Part shown: positions 1-11,055 of the stretch, in pieces
Layout: each line of letters starts with the position of its first letter
How positions within the stretch are numbered: the stretch's first letter is position 1
Assembly: GCA_036346355.1 (NCBI GenBank)
Contig: CM070570.1
Coordinates: 45,213,592-45,277,591, forward strand
Reading direction: 5' to 3'
Length of the DNA: 64,000 nucleotides
DNA from: Rhipidocladum racemiflorum
Taxonomy: Eukaryota; Streptophyta; Magnoliopsida; Poales; Poaceae
The notes under the pieces: generated by a model
The model's input: the letters and a program-made list of their open reading frames with translations, nothing else
Databases searched by the model: none
Told to the model about the DNA's origin: nothing
Program-made: the position numbers and the translations under genes

Positions 1-223
1 ATATATCAAAGCCCTATAAGTCTATAGCAAGCTTATGCAACTTAAAACAAATGTCCAAATATGAAGTATCATTTATAGTTACTTCATTCTGAGTCTTCTG
101 GGGAGACCTGAAATCTAGACGATTCTAATGAGAGAGAGGGAGGGGAGCACATGCGATACCATCAGAGCTAAACGAGTACAAAGCACGAATAAAAGATAAT
201 AATGTTATACTGATTTTGAATAC

Positions 224-2779
224 CTGTTCTTTTTCTGCTTCGACTCCAGCCAATTTCTTTTCTTCAAGCCCATTTGATTTCTCTATTTGCCTTGCTTTAG
301 GCATCTCACCAATAGTATCTCGTAAAATCTCAGCTGAACGCCAAAAATTCATGATATCTTTAGCCAGAATTCTAGCAACAGATTTCTGCTTTCTGTGAAT
401 GCTTGCTTCTTCAAATGTTGCTCGACCACTGGACGCAATCCAGTGGGACATCTGGGCTGCAGCTGCACTTTTCCACAGGCGCTCCTATTAAATAGAAACA
501 GTCAAGGTACATGATTTCCAAATATGTCAACAGTCAACAATGTTACACTGCAAGGTAAGAAATCTCACAGCTTGTATGAGCACAACAAAGAAATACAAAG
601 ATCACTTGAGAAACTACCTGCATGAAGTCATTTGCCATCCAAGCCATCTCCTCCAGAACAAACTCCCAGTGACTCTTCTGCTTCTTCTCCAAAGAAATAT
701 TGCAGAGAGATCGTTCACAAGCTCTCTTAATGTTCACCTGTCAAGTAATGTCTTTCTTTTTTCAGAAGCAAGTGCACTATCAGAAAAGGAGAGCATTAGA
801 TAACCTAAGTGTACCTCTATAAGCCGAGCCCTTCTAAGGATAGAATCTTCATATTCCTTCTTTGCAACAATAGAATCTTCAGATTCCTTCTTTGCGATCC
901 TTCCCTCAATTCCGCTGGATTTTTTAACATCATTGTCAAGGTTAAGCACAGGATTTTTCATTGACGGCACAGAAGTAAGCATATCCTCTGTGAGCAACGC
1001 AGGGGGCACAGTAACAGAAGCCAACTTATCAGAAACACTTAAATCACTGGAACCATTATTATTTCTATCCAAATCAGAAACTGCTTCCTTATTCACTTTG
1101 TCATTATCAGAAGTAGCAAGATGTCCTGTATCCTTTTGCACATCCACCACATTGTTACAAACTTCCATTTCATCTTTCACAGCACTGCTGACTTCTAGTT
1201 GTACAGAAGTAGAACTATCATCCACAACAGTGGGCATGCTACTACCTTCCAATTGACCATCTTTCTTGTCATCCTTGTCGTAAGCTATAATGTTACTCAA
1301 GCCTTCATCAGACCTTTCACCAACCTTCACTGATACAAAATTCTCATTTTTGCCTGAAAGCTCATCAATAGTCTTGGTGGCATCTGCAAGAGTTAGATCC
1401 ACTCCATTTTCATTCAAACTTGCAGTTTCTATGGCAGGATGAGGAACAGCGCCCTTGTTGCCCATATCATGTGCGTGAGCATCAACCACACTTTTGTCCG
1501 AGCAGCCATTACCAGCCTTTTCAGGAGTGCGTGCTTCTCTCATGATCTCATTGCAAGTAGATGGGAAAGAAGTTGTCCTTAAAGAAGCTTCTTTTGGAAT
1601 AGCATCAGGGGATTCTGCGGAAGCAGCTGCAGTAGCCATCTGACCACCTCCAGTAAGCCGTGAATTATCAGTCACATTGTTTGGTGAGATTTCCAGAGCT
1701 TGCATACCATCTTTGTCGTTTGTTGTTTTATGCTTCGCTGCTTGGTTGTCTCCATGAATTGCTTGAACACCATCCGCCTCCACTGCCACCTGATTATCTA
1801 ACAATGCATTCTTCAACATATTATTACCACTTGGACTTGCTGGTTTTGAATCGCCAACGGATGAGACACCATGACCATCGGTTTTTTCTTCTTGTATTAC
1901 CCTTTTTGCATCTTTTTGCTGAGAACTTAGAGGAGGAACTGGTGGAGACCTAACAGGCACAATATTTGCATTCTCCTTGCTTGACTTTGACCTGCGTCGA
2001 GCATATGCTTGGCTCTTTGCCCCAAGGCGGAACAAACCAGAATCTTCAGCTTCTTTTGTGTTAATTTGACCATCGTTGTGCAGGGACAGCTCAGGTTGAG
2101 CTGTGTTAGTTCTTTTAGTACCGCGTTTGACAAGTTTCACCCCACCTATGTTGCTGGTATCTCCATCCAAAAGCATAAGATTATCAGCTGTGTTGGCTTC
2201 ACGGCACGATGAACTTCCAGGTTTGCCACTACTTTCAACTGAATCCCCATGAGGTGATGCAGCAAATGCAAAACTGCCTTTAGCTTCACTGCAGTGCAAG
2301 AGACAAAAGGCTTACTTAAATCAACCAATAATAATGTCAGTCATCACCTGATAGACCCAGAACTAATTATCACCTTATCACATTTTGTTCAGCTATCTGG
2401 TCTGTGACAGAAGTTGACTGTACACTGAGTGATGCTACATGTCCAAGTTTGAAATCCAAAGGATTGCCTCCCTGCAGTAATGGGTGAATAAACCAGCGAA
2501 AAAATATCCAATGCAAAGTCAATGTACATAACCATAAGGATGGTGTTGCAGTGTACCTTCTCTAGAAATTCAAGCTCCCTCCTCCGTCCTTCACGAACAT
2601 CATATTCCTGCCTGAAGTTTGTGTATAGCGGAGTATCAGGTATCTGTAGCAAGCATAAACTAGTTGAGAATAACATGGTGGTCAATGTACCTCAGCTCCT
2701 CCTGAGCTTTCTCAATGGCCGCATGGCGTGGTGAAGTTTTTGTGTCAATGCTCACACCACATTCAGCAATTCCTCCCAT
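224..2779 (-). CDS. EAF1: EAF1-like chromatin modification protein, N-terminal exons
   Basis: Plant EAF1 is the scaffold of the nuclear NuA4 histone acetyltransferase complex. Coding exons read by eye (minus): 2779-2691, 2611-2557, 2471-2374, 2288-815, 737-618, 486-224, all with GT-AG borders and phases that join except at the last one. The N-terminal signature AAIEKAQEEL then RQEYDVRE and GGNPLDFKLG is typical of the family. The 1.47-kb fourth exon is an intact, low-complexity Ser/Asp-rich stretch starting SEAKGSFAF. Exon 5 carries the HSA-domain core SHWEFVLEEMAWMANDFMQ; exon 6 continues it with MSHWIASSGRATFEEAS. I chose ATG 2779 because MGGIAECGVS aligns with the family start region and a stop lies upstream unless another exon is spliced on. 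The start of exon 6 seems to hold two extra bases (GC, about 482-485) that break the expected ERLW frame. The SANT and C-terminal parts would lie left of the window. Family call sure; integrity uncertain. Confidence 0.85.
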
Positions 2780-3600
2780 AGAGCACGGGTCAGTATCGAT
2801 TGGACCACAGAAGCAGGCTTAGCCCATACATCACTGCAAGCACATTCTACTCAGCACCCCATGCCATCAAACAAACATGACCTCCTCGCAAGCCCACAAA
2901 ATGTGCAACTCGTTTCCTGAAAACCAAATGACTGTCACAAACAACACGGGAATCAAAGCAAACAAAAACAGCAGGACCAGCCGACGCTCCTAACAAGTAA
3001 TAGTCCTGACATATACAACTCACGCAAAAGCAGCCCTTACCATAAATAAATAAATAAATGTATGTAACCACAATAACTTAATTCTAGCCTTTGTCCAGTC
3101 AGACATAACACATGCAGTGACAGACCATCCTTTGCCCAATCAAACAAACACACGCAACAACACAAGAACCTTTTGCCTAATCGAACAAAGCACACTAAAT
3201 GACAGGCCGTTAGCCAGTACCCAGTAATCAACAGTCCACAGCCCGCGCAACAAAATCACATTTTTGAGCTAGCCCACGCCATGTCACACACTAACAGGGG
3301 CACACCCCAAGAAACAGCTCAAAACTACAGTGGCGCTTTATAGCCCTTGCATGTCACCGGCTATCCCGAGCACATCAGAGCGGCAGGCTAGCACAGGCAA
3401 CACCTCACGCCTAACCCAAATGTAGCACAATTCAGCAGCGGACAGCACAGCCCCAGCCCCCGCACCGCCACCACTAAAACCTCTCGCGCGCACCCACCCT
3501 ACACACACCTCAATTGCGGCCCTAGTCAACGGCGGGAGGCAGAAGGAGAGCGAGAGAAGAGTTCGATGGAGCAGGGGACGCACCTACGGAGCCCCGCGCC
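2780..3600 (-). other. Probable 5' UTR and first intron of the EAF1-like gene
   Basis: No coding exon is recognisable here on the minus strand. A possible acceptor (CTAAG followed by CCTGCTTCTGTGG) lies near 2820 and would join a 5' UTR exon in the GC-rich, pyrimidine-rich stretch near 3530-3600. The middle part (2850-3330) is ordinary AT-balanced sequence without repeats. Inference only. Confidence 0.4.
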
Positions 3601-4010
3601 GGGAGCTAGGGTTAGGGTTTGGAGCAGGGGAGCCTGGGGGAGGCCGCGGGGCGGGGCCTGGCCGCCCGGGTGGCTCCGGGGGTGGCCGCCGAGGGGCGGA
3701 AGGGCGTCAACGGAAGCGGTGGCGTTGCCGGAGATCGGGGGCCGGTGGGGTGGGTCGTGGGGGCGGGGGAGTGGTACGTCGTCGTGTGCAGGCAAGGCCA
3801 GGCGAGGCAGCGAGGGAAGGGAAGGAGAGAAGGGACCGGGTGCGTGCGAAGTGGTGCGGTCTGACCCCATCGGCGCCGGGTGGGGTTGGGTTGGGTTGGG
3901 TTGGGGTGCGTGCAGATGGCCTCGGCGTGGCCTCGTGGGTTGCGCGCCGACCGGTGGGTAGGGTCGGCGGTCGTCGTGGCACGTCGTATACTCGTATATC
4001 TGCCACGGTT
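3400..4010 (-). promoter_or_regulatory. CpG-rich promoter region of the EAF1-like gene
   Basis: The stretch is strongly GC- and CpG-rich compared with both flanks and lies just upstream of the minus-strand gene. The open frames that cross it on both strands overlap each other and look like base-composition artefacts. No TATA box was recognised, as is common for housekeeping chromatin genes. Confidence 0.5.
3882..3906 (+). repeat. (GGGTT)n tract, G-quadruplex-capable
   Basis: Five runs of three or more G separated by TT occur in 25 bases on the plus strand, the non-transcribed upstream side of the EAF1-like gene. The spacing fits an intramolecular G-quadruplex. It resembles a degenerate telomere-like repeat but is short and isolated. 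Confidence 0.7.
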
Positions 4011-4098
4011 GCAGCACGCCAGCATGGAACTATGGAAGACATTCGGCGCTCGTCCCTTGCCAGCGTGGAAGAAGACATTCATCAGGCGAAGATCTCCT

Positions 4099-4318
4099 TG
4101 TTAGACAACCTCGCTATCGAATAGTCCGGGGTTGCCTAATAGATCTAAAGTGGAGAACAAAAAGAGAGGGCGAGAGACACAATATGAGGAGGAACTGCTC
4201 TGCTATTCTTTATTGCTTGCTTCTGTGTACATGGGGTGACCCCCTGCCTCCTATTTATAACCTACAACTAGGGTTTCGAGAGAGTCCACATGGGCCACGA
4301 CGGGCCGGTTTCCTAACA
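4099..4318 (-). repeat. 3' LTR of copia-1
   Basis: 220-bp LTR starting TGTTAG and ending CTAACA on the plus strand. Read on the minus strand, it has a TATA box (GGTTATAAATAG, about 4251-4262) in U3 and an AATAAA signal near 4208-4213, so R would start near 4222 and U5 runs to 4099. Confidence 0.8.
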
Positions 4319-4331
4319 CTCCCCTTTGGAC
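4319..4331 (-). other. Polypurine tract of copia-1
   Basis: Minus-strand CCAAAGGGGAG abuts the TGTTAGG end of the LTR, as expected for the plus-strand primer of reverse transcription. Confidence 0.75.
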
Positions 4332-4566
4332 TCTTCACCGCGAGATGCATATGCCTCATCAAAACTCCAGAAAAACCCAGTGGGAAAAATACTTGGAGAA
4401 AGAGTACATAGCATACGCTTGCTGTGTTGCACGGATTGCCTTATCAAAAACCTTATGTAAGAAAACTTCAATGAAAAACTTACTTAAGGAAAAGAGTACA
4501 ATCCACCCAAACTTTCATGTTAATCTTCAAGATTCACGTTGGGTACTCAAACTTTATGTTCGAGAT

Positions 4567-6663
4567 TTATGTAGGAGTATGTGAAAATTCTCCCCCTGAA
4601 ATCTGCACTTCTCTAAGCCTCATCATCCCGATTCCTCTAACACATATTTCAAAGGAAGATGCCAGGAGTGACTTAGTGAATAAATCTGCGAGATTTTCAC
4701 ATGACTTGGTATGCAGTATCTTTATCTCGTTCATTTTATGCATTTCATGAGCATAAAAGAACTTGGGGTTGATATGCTTTGTGAGGTTACTCTTCACATA
4801 TCCCATTTGCACTTGAGCAACACAAGTTGCATTATCTTCATAGATAATAGTGGGGGTTTGTTCCATGTTCAAACCACATGACTTCTGAATGTGGTGAACC
4901 ATTCTTCGAAGCTATGCACATTCTCGAGATGCTTCATACAAGGCAATTATTTCTGAGTGGTTTGTCGACGTCGAGACAAGAGTCTGCTTAGACAACTTCC
5001 ACGAAATTGCTATTCCACCGCAAAGAAAAACATACCCAGTTTGTGACTTGCCAGTATGCGGATCCGATAGGTACCCAGCATCGGCATAGCCAACCAAATT
5101 CACTTCATTGTTTCTTCTGTAAAACAAGCCGAGATATTTGCTTCCTTGGAGGTAACGGAAGATGTCCTTCACCCCTTTCCAATGCCTTTTGGTGGGTTCT
5201 GCACTGTACCGTGCTAGCAAATTCACGGCGAACGCAATGTCAGACCTAGTGCTATTCGCAAGGTACATGAGCGCTCCAATTACACTCAAGTATGGGAATT
5301 CCGCTCCCAGGACTTCCTCCCCCTCTTCTCTAGGCCTGTATGGGTCTAGGTCTGCTTGGAGTGACCTTTCGACCATTGGAGTCTTTGCGGGGTATGCCTT
5401 TTCAAAACCAAATCTCTCAAACACTTTCTGCGTGTAGTATGATTGGTGTACCAAGATTTCGCCTTGGGCATGTTCAAGCTGCAAGCCTAAACAAAACGTG
5501 GTTTTACCCAAGTCTTTCATTTCAAATTCAGACTTCAAGTATGTGCATGCTTCTTCAATTTCTTCATCCGTCCCAATGATGTTCAAGTCATCTACATAGA
5601 CGGAGATTATACAAAATCCATTCGTGGATCGTTGTATAAATACACATGGACAATCTTCGCTGTTCGTGTAGCCTTTCTTGCAAAGAAAGTTACTTAAGCG
5701 ATTGTACCATATTCTTCCTGACTGTTTCAGCCCATACAGTGATTTCTCCAATTTCACACTGTATAGGTTTCTGTTTGCTCTGTCTTGATTCGGTATAGGG
5801 ATACCTTCCGGTACTTTCATGTATATCTCCGAATCCAAGTTTCCATACAAATATGCTGTGACAACATCCATTAGCTTCATTCTCAACTTCAAGTTGACTG
5901 CCATTGAGATCAGGTATCTAAAGGTAATTCCACCCATGACCGGAGAATAGGTTTCTTCATAATCAACCCCAGGACGTTGAGTGAAACCTTGAACAACAAG
6001 CGTTGCAATGGTTGTTGCTCTATTCATAGATTCTCCTGTTATTACAAAATTTATAGCCATTTCTTCATGGGGTGCTTCATGCACTTCTACTTGCTCTTCA
6101 CTGCTATTTCCCATTCCATGAGCAAGTTCCTTTAGTTTTTCTCCATCAATGTGTGCGCACACATTATTTTCGACGGCTTCTTCCAATGGAAGATTCAGAT
6201 CTGGAATTGCCTTTTCCACAGGCTTCTTTCCAGTGCCAGGTCTCAACTGGCTCCCCTTCTTGCTTTGGGGCACTTTTGTGATTGGCTGTGGTAAGTCCTC
6301 TTGCCCAGTTTTCCCCAGACGTCTCCGGGTACTTTGGGTTTGAGAAGCCAGATTTCCTGTTCTTTTCTTTGAGGCCTCTGAACAGGATGAGGGATACCTT
6401 CTTTTTTTCTTTGGTATTTCAACCCTCTCTGGTGCATTTCTTGCTGGTACATGCGACTTAACCATGCTCTTCAGATCACAAAAATGATCAGGCAGTTCGT
6501 TTGCTAAATTCTGCAAATCGATTGTCTTCTTGACTTCTTGATTTGCTTCATTAGTGCGAGGGTCATGCGCGGGGATCCCAATGGAATGCCATATGATTTC
6601 CCGGCATTTTTCATTCAATGGTTGATTCTCTCCCCCTAATGACGGGAAAATGATCCTCGTCAA
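4567..6663 (-). pseudogene. copia-1 reverse transcriptase and RNase H
   Basis: The frame from 6663 to 4912 starts with the variable integrase-RT linker (basic, Pro/Lys-rich). It reaches the RT core at VQGFTQRPGVDYEETYSP, then AYLYGNLDSEIYMKVPEG, LEKSLYGLKQ and the catalytic YVDD within SVYVDDLNIIG. RNase H follows (YADAGYLSDP, then a stop at about 4910-4912 where the family has Trp) and continues in frame from 4902 to 4567 (DNATCVAQV, ADLFTKSL). The region between GESMNR and the RT core lacks about 80 residues that normally include the KWVFK-type motif. The protein would copy element RNA into DNA in cytoplasmic particles; this copy cannot make it whole. Confidence 0.85.
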
Positions 6664-7397
6664 AAAAAATGCAATCAGCGAATCGGGCTGTATGCAAATC
6701 TTCAGTCGTGGGTTCCAAATACCTGATTATGGATGCATTCTCATAACCAACGTATATCCCAGACTTGCGGAGAGGGCCCATTGCAGTTCGCTGTGGGGGT
6801 GGTATAGGTACATATACCATTCATTCAAATCTTCAGGATGACCCATTGCACTAGTTGCATAGTTGAATGGATGTTGTAGGCCGACGGTCTATAATTAATG
6901 AGTGTTGCTGCGTGCATGACTGCGTGTCCCCAACAAGTGTTGGGTAAGTTACAACTCTGCAAGAGTGGTCGGGCTATGAGCTTAATCATCTTTATTAGTG
7001 CTTCAGCTGTTCCATTTTGCGTATGGATGTGCGGTACAGAGTGCTCAACAGTTATTCCAGTTGCTGTGCAATAATCATCAAATGCCTTGGAAGTAAATTC
7101 GTTGGCATTGTCCATTCGAATGGACTTCAGGCGATGATCAGGAAAAACATTCTTAATTCTGATGATCTGCGAGATCAGCTTTGCAAATGTATGATTCCTT
7201 GTTGACAGCAAACATGTATGCGACCATTTCGAGGAAGCATCAATGAGCACCATAAAGTATCGAAACGGCCCTGAAAAGGGCTGAATCGGGCCGCAAATAT
7301 CCCCCTGAATGTGTTCCAGGAATGCAGGGATTTCATGTTGCACTTTCATAACAGAGGGTTTTGTTATTAATTTCCCGGTGGCACATGCATGGCACAC
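6611..7397 (-). pseudogene. copia-1 integrase
   Basis: Two frames: 7397-6825 and 6820-6611. The first begins with the end of the zinc-binding region (CHACATGK) and holds the catalytic-core positions: D in QGDICGPI, D in RMDNANEFTS, and E in NGTAEALIK. The second is the downstream part (PPQRTAMGPLRKSGIYVGYE), which in this lineage follows the core. A frameshift or small deletion near 6822 separates them. Inserts element DNA into the host genome in active relatives. Confidence 0.8.
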
Positions 7398-7472
7398 AAA
7401 ATCTTCATGATTCGGGAATTTTTTAATATTAATGCCATGACCTTGTGAGTTGTTAACTATATTTTCATCAAT

Positions 7473-7943
7473 CTAAGACCAGGATGACCTAAATATATAA
7501 TGCCATAACAAAAATAATTCAGAGCTTCTAAATACAGTCTTCAAATAAGTATACACTGCGTGTGCATTGATTATCGTGTAGTACAACCCAGATTCATATG
7601 AGGTATATTTTTCTAATACCATTTTTTCATATTCCGCGTGCTTCACAATGCACAAGTGTTCTTTGCCATTTTCTTCTTTGGTTTCTACGTGAAACTCATT
7701 GGCGCGGATATCTTTGAAACTTAAGAGAATGCGTGCTGATTCAGGGTATAAAAGGGTTTCTTCAATTACCAAAGTTGTACCCATTAGCAATATAATTGTG
7801 GCTCTTCCTGAGCCTATTATATGCGTATCGCTTCCTGCGATTGTCATAATCCTTCCAACGTTCTTCGTGATCGTCTGGAAGTATTTCGATTCTCTTAAGA
7901 TGGTATTTGTTGTGCCACTATCAACAATGCATATCTCCTCCAT
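7473..7943 (-). pseudogene. copia-1 aspartic protease and pre-integrase region
   Basis: The frame opens with CIVDSGTTNTILRESKYF; DSGTT is the active-site motif of the copia aspartic protease. The tail (ESGLYYTIINAH, then LWHYIF) corresponds to the GAG-pre-integrase region just before the integrase zinc finger. The zinc-finger join to the integrase frame near 7400-7470 is damaged. Confidence 0.75.
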
Positions 7944-8099
7944 TGGGCACTACACAATTTCTAGATGAAAAGAAATATAATTCTAATCATACAGTGGCAA
8001 AGTAATTCAAATATTGCTTGCAAAAATAGAATACTAGAATAAAGAATAAATTGCAATTCTATTCATGAGAAAAGAAAATGTATACTCTTCGAGAACTTA

Positions 8100-8490
8100 C
8101 AATTCATTATTCAAAATTCATTAACAACCACTATTCTGTAGTCTGCAAACTTCAGGCGAACCCAATCTTGCTGTGCTTGGAGCAAGATGGTGGACTTGAG
8201 CTTCTCGAACTGCTTTTGAAGTGCAGTCCGTAACTCAAGTGCACTCACCTTAGCCATGTATTCATTTCTTCAGAGTGGCTGAAAAGTGATGCCTGAGAAA
8301 GGGCAAAGTTTGATCATTTTGCTCGGCAATAGGTTGCGTGTCCTTCGAGGACCCTAAGCCGGTGGTAGCTTGGAGCTTCTTGCTCGCAAGTATGATCTTC
8401 AAACCTGATGCCCATGTGAGATAGTTCTGACCATTCGGGGTCAGTTCTTCAAATTCACATTTGATAATGCCAGGTATTTGCATATTCAAA
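8100..8490 (-). pseudogene. copia-1 gag remnant
   Basis: From 8489 the frame reads CEFEELTPNGQNYLTWASG, the conserved N-terminal gag motif. Around 8260-8110 another frame reads LKSTILLQAQQDWVRLKFAD, the later gag helix region. The middle of gag, the zinc knuckle and the link to protease are missing between about 7960 and 8100, so an internal deletion has removed most of the nucleocapsid part. Confidence 0.7.
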
Positions 8491-8499
8491 AGATTCTTT

Positions 8500-9200
8500 C
8501 ATTAGATTACTTCGTGTAATCTAATAGAGAGTGGTTGCAAGATTCATAATTGCATAATTAAATTCTCATGAATTTTCAGTAAACTAAAAGAAAGCAATGA
8601 CTGTAAGATCCATAAATACAAGATTCATAAGTACGGAATTCATAAATACAAGGTAAATGCAAAAGTACAAGATTCATAAAGATTCATATATACACATATT
8701 CATAAATATTCAGAAATACAGCTTCGTGTATGTAGGTGGTCGGCTTCGTGCAAGCGATCAAATTCATATGCGCGATCGGCTTCGTGCGATCGGTTTAGCG
8801 CGGCTTCATGCGCGCGGCGCTTTTAGTTCCATGCACGTCGGTCTTCTTGGCGCGACGGTGGCCGCTTCGTGCGGCATGCTTTGAATTTCGAATAAACTAT
8901 ATTAAAGCAATAAATACAATGCATGGAACAGAACAATAATTGCACAATTCATAAATTCATAAATGCGGAAATAAATTCTCAGGAATTTCTGATATTCTAA
9001 ACAAGGCAATTAATGCGAAAATTCATGTAAATATTTATAAATGCAGAAAATAAGGCTAAGCACAAATTAAAACAGAGCCAATAAATTTTCTGGATTTTTC
9101 TAGATATTTTTCAGAATTTTATAATTATTTTCCGAATTATTAACCAGTTTTATGAATTCTGTAACTGATAAATAAATAAAAACTGAAATTCTGAGTTCTT
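8500..9200 (-). other. copia-1 untranslated leader, A/T-rich
   Basis: No coding signal. The first part is a loose array of AATTCATAAATACAAG-like words, interrupted at 8735-8890 by a GC-richer stretch with repeated CTTCGTGCG words. A similar A/T-rich leader occurs in copia-2 (16080-16740). Confidence 0.5.
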
Positions 9201-9267
9201 ATCGGGGGCAAGAGGGTCTTTTCCCCCTCCTCTCGTGCGCTACCACAGGATGCAATCCAATTTTTGA

Positions 9268-9745
9268 ATGGACTTCATGTCCACTGGATTATGGACTTTC
9301 GTGTCCTGATCAACATGGACTTTAAGTCCCTGGAGTCCACGTCCTAGCTGGCAGGACAGTGATGCGCGGAAAGAAAAAAAATATATGAGGTAGCCTCGAA
9401 TGGTAAAAGGGGTATTTCCCCTCTCCCGTGACTTGTCTGGTTATCAGCCGGATTGCAATTCGGCTCTTTGGGTCCGATTGGGTTCACTGCCGATTGAACC
9501 AAAAGGAGTCAAGTCCATTCAACGCTTGGACTTCATGTTCACTTCTTGTCCAAACTGAATAGCGCAAGCGACCAGGCAGTAGCTTCGTGCAGGAGCTGGT
9601 GGCGCGTGGCGTTCGGCGCGGTGGCCGGCCGCGTAAGGCGGTGGACCGGCATTAGCGTCGGCCAGGCATGCACTCTGGACTTCAAGTCCATTCAATCCTG
9701 GACTTCGTGTCCATCTTGGCATGCAGTCTGGACTTCATGTCCAAT
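9268..9745. repeat. Dispersed GGACTTCATGTCC near-palindromes
   Basis: At least six copies of the pattern GGACTT(N1-3)GTCC occur, near 9271, 9294, 9322, 9678, 9700 and 9731, with a weaker one near 9528. Each is close to self-complementary. Spacing is irregular, so this is not a simple tandem array. They lie in the copia-1 leader and run into the GC-rich segment. Confidence 0.65.
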
Positions 9746-10245
9746 TGCCAAAGAAAACCGAGCGGAACTTCAGTAGCCGGGCGTGACGTACGCGGGAGGC
9801 CAGAGCGACGGCGCTGGCTTCGTGCGAGCGCAAGCTGCGGCGACAGGAGCCGGTGGTGGCGGCCAGGCACACGAGGCACTGCAGAGGCCAGTGGCGGCGA
9901 CCCGGCGTAGGGCCGGCTTCAAGCAGCGTTCGGACACGGTTAGCCGGAGCACCGACGCGAGCCACCGGCGGTGGGCGGGGTGGCAAGTCGCTTGGCCGAG
10001 AACGGGTGAGGCGGTGCAGGCCCGGCGCACGGTGGGGCTCGGCAACTTCGAGGTGCGGGCCATGCGGCCATGGGCGCGCTGCGAGCGCGGCGCCTTTCCT
10101 GGCGTGCAGAGACGACTCGAGGTGGCCGGCCACGCGGGAGACAAGTCGCCGGACGGCGGCGCCAATTCACGGAGGTCGACAACTGTGCTTCATGCACGGC
10201 CCAACAGATCGGTGGTGCGTGCTCGGGAGGTCGAACCATCGGCGG
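9550..10245. other. GC-rich segment fused to the copia-1 U3
   Basis: This roughly 700-bp stretch is much richer in G and C than the rest of the element and resembles a grass first-exon or promoter sequence. Several open frames cross it on both strands, none with a recognisable domain. It occupies the place where R, U5, primer-binding site and leader should be. It could be a captured host fragment or a replaced leader. Confidence 0.45.
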
Positions 10246-10341
10246 CTGTGTACATGGGGTGACCCCCTGCCTCCTATTTATAACCTACAACTAGGGTTTC
10301 GGGAGAGTCCACATGGGCCACGACGGGCCGGTTTCCTAACA
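10246..10341 (-). repeat. 5' LTR fragment of copia-1 (U3 only)
   Basis: 96 bp matching 4223-4318 with a single difference (GGG for GAG). Homology stops at CTGTGTACATGG, about 30 bp beyond the minus-strand TATA box, which is close to the expected transcription start. R and U5 are absent. Confidence 0.8.
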
Positions 10342-10370
10342 CTACTTTACCTGCTGTGAAACTTTTAAGG

Positions 10371-10585
10371 TGCGTTTGGTTTTGAATGGATTGGATGGTC
10401 CTGTATCATTTGGTTCCATTATTTTAGGTGAATAGAATAGTTCAACATCTAAAGGAAATATTTCTTAAATTTGTATCACTTGGTTCAGGATGGGATGGTT
10501 CCATTCAGACAACCAAACACATTGATAACTTTTTTCTTGAACCATCTCATACATGTACCACTTAGTACAGGCAACCAAACACACC
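10371..10585. mobile_element. MITE-like element with GGTGCGTTTGGTT ends
   Basis: Begins GGTGCGTTTGGTT and ends AACCAAACACACC, an 11-of-13 match as inverted repeats about 215 bp apart, with no coding capacity. I could not find a convincing target duplication. It sits between copia-1 and the 3' LTR end of copia-2. Confidence 0.5.
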
Positions 10586-11055
10586 CTCAGTGATTTATCC
10601 GTACCAATCAACAGCACGCCTCATACATACACGCGAGCAAACTAGGGAGCACATAATATAGGGGTAAAGTTTTCTCTTTAATAAATTAATTTTTCTGTAC
10701 AAGAAAATACCCAACATTTAGTAGATAAATTTGGATTCATCCATCAATGGATAGAGTTCTTCTATATTGGAAAAATGGATTCTATCTATATCATAACACT
10801 CCCTCTTGGGTGAATACCGCGTAATACACATGTCTCATTAAAAATTCCTCCCAAAAATCCAGTGGGAAAAAAGGAATAGAGAAAAGAGTATACTGCACTC
10901 GCACTCTGTGTTGCACTAGTTGCCTTATTAAAAAAACCTTCATGTGTGAAACTTCAGAAAAACTCACTAAGAAAAAAAGAGCACAATTCATAATCTTCAG
11001 GATATAAAATATGATCTTCAAGATCATGCAAAAGGGATTATAGTTCAAGGATTTA

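Larger units (their letters stand above)
4099..10341 (-). mobile_element. Ty1-copia retrotransposon copia-1, decayed
   Basis: Minus-strand copia element in the order gag, protease, integrase, reverse transcriptase, RNase H. The 3' LTR is 4099-4318 and is followed on its inner side by a polypurine tract. The right end (10246-10341) repeats only 96 bp of the LTR, with one mismatch, so the 5' LTR is incomplete. Flanks CTCCT (4094-4098) and CTACT (10342-10346) could be a 5-bp target duplication with one change. The pol has one nonsense codon, an internal deletion of roughly 80 codons before the RT core, and gag is largely deleted, so the element is not autonomous. Near-identity of the LTR parts suggests recent insertion or recent gene conversion. 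Confidence 0.85.

Noticed and set aside
1..223. A seventh exon of the EAF1-like gene
   Set aside because: One possible acceptor near 113 gives a short frame that ends in a stop and has no family similarity I recognise.
3566..4124. Several overlapping open frames on both strands
   Set aside because: They are mutually overlapping, Gly/Arg/Pro-rich and lie in CpG-rich promoter sequence; no domain is seen and the base composition explains the lack of stops.
9783..10359. Open frames of 130-170 codons in the GC-rich segment
   Set aside because: Frames are open on both strands at once, carry no domain, and the longest runs into the LTR fragment.
10371..10585. Assigning the MITE to Tourist on end similarity
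   Set aside because: No TAA or TTA duplication is present at the borders, so the superfamily is left open.
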